Source: Synchiropus splendidus (Eukaryota > Chordata > Actinopteri > Syngnathiformes > Callionymidae). Taken from it: a stretch of 64,000 nt of DNA. Of this stretch, positions 1-64,000 are shown piece after piece. Location: positions 24,770,501 through 24,834,500 of the forward strand of contig NC_071336.1 in the NCBI RefSeq assembly GCF_027744825.2. The letters are read 5' to 3'. Numbering within the stretch: the stretch's first letter is position 1; the number at the start of each line of letters is the position of its first letter. The position numbers and the translations under genes were made by a program. Below the pieces are notes generated by a model. It worked only from the letters and a program-made list of their open reading frames with translations. It had not been told where the DNA came from and searched no databases.

Positions 1-1734
1 TTACCCCTAAAAAAGGGACTATGTGTGACGTTGAAATGGGACACGCCTTTGATGCAGATACATCCTCAGACTGTGGGGGGCAGCATTATGCAAAAGTGGC
101 ATTTAGTCTGTCAAAGAAGAAGAAGATTAACAGAAGATGAAAAATGAAACTGAATAAGAAACACTCAGGTAAATAGAAAGGTAATTTTTTTTTATATATA
201 TATAATATTTATATCTCCATCAACAAAGAAAATGCTTGCATTTCTAGCTAGCTTTCTTTGTCGTTTCGGACGCCAATAGCTTTTATTGGCAATTTTGTTG
301 ACAGATTCCTTACTCTGTGGTGGAGGGAAGTACCATACAATCTCCATGTCTGGTTTGCTACTACAGCATGTGATGTACGAGGGAGTTCAGGAATACTACC
401 ACCACCTTTCACATAAATCTGAGTCCTATCAATGGTAATTCAAGTGCTATAATTTAGACAAACTTCAATGTAATAATGCAATAATATTTGGTGAAATAAG
501 TGAATGCACACTCCACCTGCATGTCTCCAACACTGATTTAGAATTTGGCTGAATCAGCATACGGCTGACTGTAAGGCATCATTGATACTGATCCAGCAGC
601 CAAATGATTTGGATTTTACTATGTCGGAAACAGGCTCTGTGCACTGCTAAGTTACAACTCTTGAAGAAAACTCATGAGCCACAGGAACTGTCTGTGGGAC
701 GCCTTTTGTCTCAGCTCAGCAGCGCACAGCTAAAACATTCCTCAGCAGCATTCAAGAACTAGTTTGTGGATGAGATTCTCCTTCAATGCCAAACTGCCTT
801 GTATATCAAACACAAGTCAAAATGTTGTATGTGAGACAAGTCAAAGGCAGAATACTGTATTTAGCAATCAGTTATTGTTCTGCACAATGACAGTAATAAC
901 TATATACGGTAGCACTTTTCAGAGCACTGTTCACAAAGTTCTCTGCAGGCAAAGCAGCAACAGATTGTTAGTACTTGCTAGATCATGAAGGTGGGTGGCT
1001 AAACTTCCCCCCAAAAAGTTTGGGAGATATAAGGTTATTATTTTTTAGCAGAGTTTTAAATGTGGAGATCCATCCTGTGTTGCAAAGTCGAGGAGGCTTG
1101 GCAAAACAAGACTGTCAGCTCTAGATTCTAACCTAGACTAAAGGACAACTAGAAGAGACCCACCTGAGCATCTGAGTGTCCTGACTGGCTCCTACTGACC
1201 TGGCTGGCCCCTGGCCACATTAAGTTAGGCATCAATCCAAGACATTAAGCATCTAAACATATGGTCATTGCGACAACAATCTTTTGGTCTATTTTGACAG
1301 AAGGTCATTCATCCTCCTGATACATCATTGAGTCTCATAGTACATGACACTCTGGTTTTTCTACTTGAACCACTTACATTAAATCCCGTCGCCCCAACAC
1401 TGCTTTGTGTGTGTTTTTTTTTTTTTTTTCTTTTTTTTGGGGGGGAAATGTCCTGATTCATAAACAACATTAAGCAGCTCAACATGTTGATGAAGTTTAG
1501 ACAGTCATCTTTGTGCATCACAATATCTACATAATATAATTTTGGTGCTCTTTAAATTTGCAATGAACTTGCTTTAATTCAACTATATATTCCCGAAGCA
1601 CTTGTGAGTGATGTAAAGTTATATTTCCGGGCCAGATTTGGTCCCTGGACCTTAGGTTTGGCACTGCATACCCGTGAAATATCCGCCTTATCGACTGTTC
1701 AGAACCGATATTTGAATGGATCAATAAGAGTCAT
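1..1734. other. 5' flanking DNA, no gene recognised
   Basis: AT-rich unique-looking sequence upstream of the promoter. All ORFs are short, biased by homopolymers (T-rich run near 1417-1440) and show no family resemblance. I see no exon, RNA gene or clear transposon end. Confidence 0.5.
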
Positions 1735-2159
1735 GATAATGCGTTTTGTCTATGTGGCAAGGCGACGTGTTCCCGCGTTCACGTCGGCACTGTGGGTGAG
1801 CGTGCGCGAGCGCGTGCGCGGAAGCCTCAGTCATTCACTGGACTGACGTATCTCCAGCAGCAGACGCTGAACACTGCAGCCCGCTTTATTCCCAGACTTG
1901 AGTGCAGCAGGAGCGTCGACACTCTCTCCCGCGGAGGACGGGAAAATAACTTAAACAACGTGCCGCTGTAGTTCTCTTCGTTTCCCTCCACCATGTTCCG
2001 TCTCTGGCAAACCCCGTTTAAACACTCCGATCCAGCTGCTGCGTGATTCTACTCTTCTTCTTTTTTTTTTTTTCATTTCAATTGTTGCTGGCTTTCACCG
2101 CAAAGATTCGCGTCTTTCCCCTTTGGCTTAAAAACAAGAAGAGCTGCTCGAAACCTGGA
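1735..2159 (+). promoter_or_regulatory. vstm2a: vstm2a promoter and 5' leader, CpG-rich
   Basis: GC and CpG content rise sharply here compared with the AT-rich flank, as in a CpG-island promoter. Visible motifs are an NRF1-like GCGCGTGCGCG at 1810-1820 and a CRE half-site TGACGT at 1844-1849; no convincing TATA box is seen. The transcription start cannot be fixed from sequence; the stretch 1830-1900 is a guess. A strong pyrimidine tract (about 2047-2078) precedes the start codon. It could be plain leader or the acceptor side of a 5'-UTR intron. Confidence 0.6.
1993..2046 (+). other. Upstream ORF in the vstm2a leader, 17 codons
   Basis: An ATG at 1993 in the context CTCCACCATGT (A at -3) opens a 17-codon frame that stops at TGA 2044-2046, 113 bases before the vstm2a start. 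The context is better than that of the main start. If the transcript begins upstream of 1990, this uORF would be expected to reduce or regulate vstm2a translation. Whether it is transcribed is not shown. Confidence 0.4.
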
Positions 2160-58949
<56,790 letters not shown>

Positions 58950-59901
58950 GTAATGGCTCACACAGCATGGTTACCAAGTATAACTCACTAATGGAACAAC
59001 ATGTAGCATTTTACAACTAGAGCAAATCGACCAAAACCTTTTATGGATTTACCTTCTGTCAGTGGAGTGACAGACAGATTTGATTTAAGATATACTGGAT
59101 AAATAAATAGATCGATGAGTTTTGGGTGGCTCTGTGTCAACAGGCTCAGCATTTTAGACCTGGGTGAGTGAGAGAGTGTCCTCCATTACACGAGAGCTGG
59201 GTTGTAACGGTAGCTATAAACGTGCACACTGAGCTCAGTGAGTCGTCCCACTTTTTTACAGCCCATTCTGCAATTCTTAACTTCATTCATGGGCATGTTT
59301 TTTTTTTTTTAATAATACATAGTATGTTCACTAATGTTGATGTTATTGTACCTCACTTGAATCCAAACCCATATTAGTTAAGAAGATTTTTTTTTCTTTT
59401 TTCTTTCCAATTTTTATGGGTGCTAACACCCCATTACAAAAAACTAAAACAACTATAATACTATTGAATAAATTTAATTTGAAAAAAGAAAGCAAGGTCA
59501 CTTGTGCGGCTGTACAATTATGACCACTAGTAGAACCTTGTGTGTCACCACCTGTTGTTGAACTGTACAGTAATTCAGAGGTGTTACTCAGGGGTGCCCA
59601 TCCAATAAATACTTAAGAAATCAAATAAATAAATTAAAAAAATACTATCTCACAACCTGTCCAATTGTAATGAATGTGCGAATTGTTGCAGTACATTATG
59701 GTGTGATGCTAAAAATTGGTCGAGTATATGATGATATTGTGGGCTGACTTATGAAAAAGAGCTCCAAGCAACATTAACAAATACACACAGACACGATAAC
59801 GTGTGGCTGATAAAGGATCAACAAAGTCCCCAGAGAATTGGACCCTTCCTCCCCATTTGCTTGAATGGCTGGCGTGGACATCATCCTGCATTATATGGTG
59901 G

Positions 59902-60313
59902 CCAGTGTGGCAAACTCAAACCCTGGGGGCCAAATCTTGGCTGCCGAATCAGGTTATTCAGCCCGCAAGAACAAGACATGATTTCAAGTGACGTGAAAAA
60001 ACTAATTCATAGTGCATGAAAAACTATATCAGGCTCGTGGGTGAACGTCAAACATCAATGTGGAATAACTAGTTCATGCAGGTGAAGGGGAATTTAATGA
60101 TAAACGTTTGAGCTGTCCTAATCCTGATGGAGGACAATTTCTGTATCATGAAGCTAATCGTGCGCAGCTTATCCACCAATAATTAAAAGGCATATTATTT
60201 TCTGATTCTGTTCTCAAACCTTTGCTATCAAAATGTACCATTTTGTTGTGTTATTTGGCCCGCGACTGGTCCAGAAATCTTGGCTCCTGCTGTGATTGAG
60301 TTAGACGCCGCTG
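59902..60313. mobile_element. hAT-like element remnant in intron 4
   Basis: The left end CAGTGTGGCAAACTCAAACC and reversed right end CAGCGGCGTCTAACTCAA form imperfect inverted repeats. GGGGGCCAAATCTTGGC near the left and TTATTTGGCCCGCGAC near the right resemble Charlie/hAT-type ends. No 8-bp duplication is left. Confidence 0.4.
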
Positions 60314-62637
60314 ACGGAGAGCCAGACATTCATGACAAAATAGACGATTCTATTTTTACAGCTTGCTTTGTTCATGCACATACATTTGGCAAAACAGGTT
60401 TTAAGCGTTGGCTCTTTCACTTCCCTGCGCCGACCACTCCGCTGTGGTTGTGATCTGTCCATGTAAAGCAGTGGACGATCAATGATTTAGTGAGTGCAGC
60501 TCCAGACGGCTCTAAAATGTCTTGCCTGGATTTATTGTTTGGAAGGTGAGGAAGAACCAGAGAACAAAGATGTGTGCCTGATGTTCTGTTTCTGATTCCG
60601 TCAATGAAACAATCATTTTTAAAGTGAGCTGCTGAAGCAGATTTCATTTGTTGAGCTGGACTGTTTTGATTTCCTGTACTTGGGGTTCAACTCAAGGTCA
60701 ATTGCTTGCCTCCAGCAAGCGCAAAATGTTCCTTCAGGAAACATTGAATTTGCGGAGATGATAACACTTTCGACCGATTCCTGCCGCTCTTCACGGGCGA
60801 TCCATGTGTTATAAGAAAAGCACGGCTTTTTACCTCATGGCCGTTTCACCAATGATATTGATATAGAAATGCACCTGCTGAAATAATCTGGCAGGGTGCG
60901 AGGGCGGCTCCTCTAGCTACAGACATTTTAGTGCTGCTGCCACCTGCACAAGCTGGCACCGTGATGAATAACGTCCCAGATATATTGTATTTTTACCCCT
61001 TTCCAAACAGCATCCCCATTGTCTAATTACCCGCATCAATTACCTTAGATTTGATTTGACGTTATTCTCCAGGCCTTAAAATAAATCGGGGTAAATAAAA
61101 CAATGCAACTATAAAAAGAAGCAGGCAACAAACACACAAATCATGCCGGTAAATACGAATGCGCAGTATGGTAACCAGTTAGGTGATAAATCTTATTTTG
61201 AATTGCGAAGTTAATGGTATGTGTGCAGTTTGAATAAACACTGTTGGCGTAGTCGAAAACTTTTCATGGTATTATGGGTCAATGACTGAGCTTGTATTTT
61301 GGTTCCTATGTGACGATACAAGGATTGGAGTTCTCCCAGGCTAAATATGTGGGCATGTTTATACGCTGCCACCTTGGTGCGTGTATAAGAACAGCTCCAG
61401 CTAATGATGTGTTTAACAGTGGATGGATAACTCTGACCAGAGCAGCAGAGCAGGACTAATAAATCAAAGGGGTTGGTGGCCGTCAGGGTTATAGATTCAC
61501 ATGATAATTAGATTAGCATTGATTTTTTTTTAACTAGTTTATCAGCTGATATGTGTAGCAGGCCAGGCTGAGTTGAATGCATTTGATAGGAAGACTCACA
61601 ACGCTTGCTTCTTGTGTTTTTGTGTCCGTGGGGTGAAGGGACTGGGTTTCACGGCTGCTTTATACCTCCACTTTCCTAGAAACGTAAACATTCTTAAAAA
61701 TGGAGCTGACACAGAGATGGTAAATACTACGAGCTATTGTTTGCTCAAGAGACATTTGAGATGGATGGCATGATTTATGGGTTGGTGTCGCGCATGCCAT
61801 CATATTTTGACCGAACAAAACTGTAGCTGAAAAATCATGAATCAGTAAGTGAAGTGAGAAATATTCCTGTCAGCGTTTTATCTTTTCAGATCCGAACACG
61901 TCAAATGATACAAAAAAAAACTCATACAAAGCAAGTTGTATAATTACAATTCAGTCAAAAGGTATGCTTATATAAGTACCTAGTTTTGTGTGAAACAACA
62001 ACAACAGCCTCAGCATTCCTTATACTTTCCAGGCAAATCAATAGATCTCCACTGAAATCCCAAAGTATCTGTTATTAAAACACATTTGGGAACGATATAT
62101 TAATAATTTATAATTAATATTAATAATTAATTAATAATTAATCTGACTTGCTCTACAAATTAAAGATTAACATTTAGCCGCTGCAGTTCCCAGTCGAGAC
62201 TTCCGTGTACATATGTATTTATATTCTTCCCTCCAGAAGTTGCTCCGGTGTTTCATCATGTTGACGGAAACTTGTCGACTCAAGTCATCCTTGGCTGCTT
62301 TCTATGGTTGAAAGAATTTCTGTGTGTGTACTGCAACAAGCAATGAGATGAGCATGTCCTTCAGTCTGACTTCCTGATGAGTCACCATAGTTCACTGAAT
62401 CACGAGCAACAAATATGAATCGTTTCAAGCCATAATCGAGGACTGTAGCGGACGATTATGCGTCGCCATCGTTGCCATTGAGCACTTGGTGCGTCTGTTA
62501 CCATTTGTTACAAAGGCTCACACATGTGTAATAATACATTTTGTATTATTTCTACCCTGTGCTAAAACTTGGATAGGCAGATGTGTGACCTGTACAGTAG
62601 GTTAATGTAACGGTTTAGAAGTCAGTTTGTTCAAAAA

Positions 62638-62640
<3 letters not shown>

Positions 62641-62719
<79 letters not shown>
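62641..62719. repeat. (AT)n microsatellite, 79 bp
   Basis: Pure A/T alternation in intron 4. Confidence 0.97.
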
Positions 62720-62720
<1 letters not shown>

Positions 62721-63624
62721 CATACAATATACAGCTTTATATTTCCATTTATTCCATGTTTATTTTTGAATGATGGTTACAATTAACATGAAGTACAAGT
62801 AAATGTATTTATTTATTTACTTAAGAGTTACTCTCCTACTCACTTGGCCAAATGTACGAGCACTCAGACCCGCCTGCTGTGATAGTGGAGAGTAAACAGT
62901 GTGACTACTTTGTGGCAGTGAGTCCTCAAGTCTGTATGTGTGACACTGATAAATGCTTCTCTCTCCGGCTCAGCCACCTTCTGTGAGGGGCAGCCAGGCG
63001 TTGGCACTGAAGCCACTGAATTCTGTCACGGGTCTGCTGTGGTTTGAGGCAGATGAGCAACAACTGGTAAATGGGTTAAAATGACAACCAACCAGAGGGT
63101 GAACATGAATTCTCCCTTTTCTGCAACGTTGCATCTGTAAACAATGAAGCAAGTTTTAGATGGGACAGATGAGAGCAGGGGCCGGCGAGGCGGTATGAGC
63201 AGCAGATGAGTGGTCGGCGCACAACTACTCCACATCAGTCTGTCAGCTGCTGTTAAATCAGACCGCTCATCACTTTTGTCAGTGTTGTTTTCTTAAAGCT
63301 TTGAGGTGACAGGTGATGAATGCACAATACCAAATGAACAGAACATGTCCCTTACCCGAAATCCCCCCGGGGGCCACCAGGAATCCTGCATGAGAGACGA
63401 CTATATTTGGCTTGGTTGCATAAGCACCCTTCCGAAAGAACTAAAATACAAGAGCGGAATCACTGACCTTGTTGCAGAGAACCACCAGTTCTTTTACCCG
63501 CCTCCACTCTATGGTCGAAGAGACACATCTGAACATTGTCTTCTACCAGAAGCAGACATTGCTGAAATAACTTACATATCCCTTTCCACGATGGTGCATC
63601 GAGTTGATTTGTTTAAATGCTCAG

Positions 63625-63800
63625 GGGCTGTAAGTCGTCCAAATATTTGGGATTGAACATTCAGAAAAGGGTTTCGAGGGATGTAGTGAAGTGAGTGCAG
63701 GCAGGGTGGAACAGGTGGTGATCTGTGGTGGTTAAAGACATTAGCTCTGACAAAAATACAAGACTCTAGGGATGTGTATAGGCAGGTATCTCCAGACACA
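63625..63800 (+). pseudogene. LINE fragment at the window end
   Basis: Reads KYLGLNIQKRVSRDVVK, a stop, VQAGWNRW, then a decayed CDxxxSxxxK region. This is the same segment as 37691-37785, in the opposite orientation. Confidence 0.55.
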
Positions 63801-64000
63801 ATACATACCCAGATAGAACAGGGGTGTAGTCTCAGTGAGGCTGGGCCAACAGCTGGCAGTGTGAGGGGTCCTGTGGTTTTCCCTCTTGCTATTGATCATT
63901 TTTGCCTCATCTGATGTTGTTATTTATTTGCATTAAAATAATAATTGTTGATAATTTCAAAGAAACTGAAGAGCTATAGAACTGACCAAGTCATCAGTCA

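Larger units (their letters stand above)
58950..64000 (+). other. vstm2a: vstm2a intron 4, 5' part (runs off the window)
   Basis: Begins with donor GTAATG. It contains a hAT-like remnant (59902-60313), a homeodomain-rich unique stretch (about 61005-61110), a (AT)n array (62641-62719) and a LINE fragment at the end (63625-63800). I looked for a phase-1 terminal exon matching the family's C-terminus and saw none. Confidence 0.7.

Noticed and set aside
2043..2159. In-frame upstream extension of exon 1 (poly-Phe)
   Set aside because: It contains no ATG and is a translated polypyrimidine tract. The family protein starts at the Met-Met at 2160.
59801..60019. Ser/Trp-containing ORF after exon 4, considered as exon 5
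   Set aside because: No convincing acceptor in phase 1, no similarity to the VSTM2A tail, and it runs into a hAT-like element.
63306..63656. 116-codon plus-strand ORF, considered as the missing terminal exon of vstm2a
   Set aside because: It does not resemble the family C-terminus and has no suitable phase-1 acceptor. Its end overlaps a LINE fragment.

Overview
This window is vertebrate nuclear DNA, almost certainly from a teleost fish. It has long introns, canonical GT..AG exons, TA-dinucleotide microsatellites, and the mixture of MITEs and decayed LINE ends typical of ray-finned fish. There are no operons, phage features, CRISPR arrays or prokaryote-like genes.

One protein-coding gene can be supported. 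It lies on the + strand and fills nearly the whole window: vstm2a (V-set and transmembrane domain-containing protein 2A), a small secreted immunoglobulin-domain protein. Four coding exons join cleanly at 2160-2238, 2985-3151, 57182-57232 and 58616-58949. They encode a signal peptide, one complete V-type Ig domain (Cys48 to Cys127, WW at 63-64, a D-E-G-x-Y-x-C motif) and the start of a Ser/Lys-rich tail, about 210 residues in all. The last reading-frame junction is phase 1, so at least one terminal exon should lie beyond position 64000. A GC/CpG-rich promoter and 5' leader precede exon 1 (about 1735-2159), with a short upstream ORF in a strong initiation context.

Layout: 1-1734 is 5' flank; 1735-2159 promoter and leader; 2239-2984 intron 1; 3152-57181 a 54-kb intron 2; 57233-58615 intron 3, carrying a LINE 3' end; 58950 onward is intron 4.

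Most of what can be named outside the exons is transposon-derived. The commonest element is a 196-206 bp hAT-type MITE with long imperfect inverted ends and 8-bp target duplications. I find 14 copies or fragments, all in intron 2. Others are a Tc1/mariner-type 699-bp MITE with TA duplications, a second TA-flanked MITE, a second small hAT MITE (one copy nested in the first family), an unclassified ~120-bp repeat, a ~470-bp direct repeat pair, at least three LINE lineages as 5'-truncated or mutated remnants, and seven long (AT)n arrays. Several unique stretches rich in homeodomain, POU or SOX-like motifs could be intronic enhancers, but that needs alignment to other fish.

I did not find a novel biological system. 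The most useful leads are the transposon archaeology of intron 2, the upstream ORF, a possible alternative 3' end of vstm2a, and the enhancer candidates.
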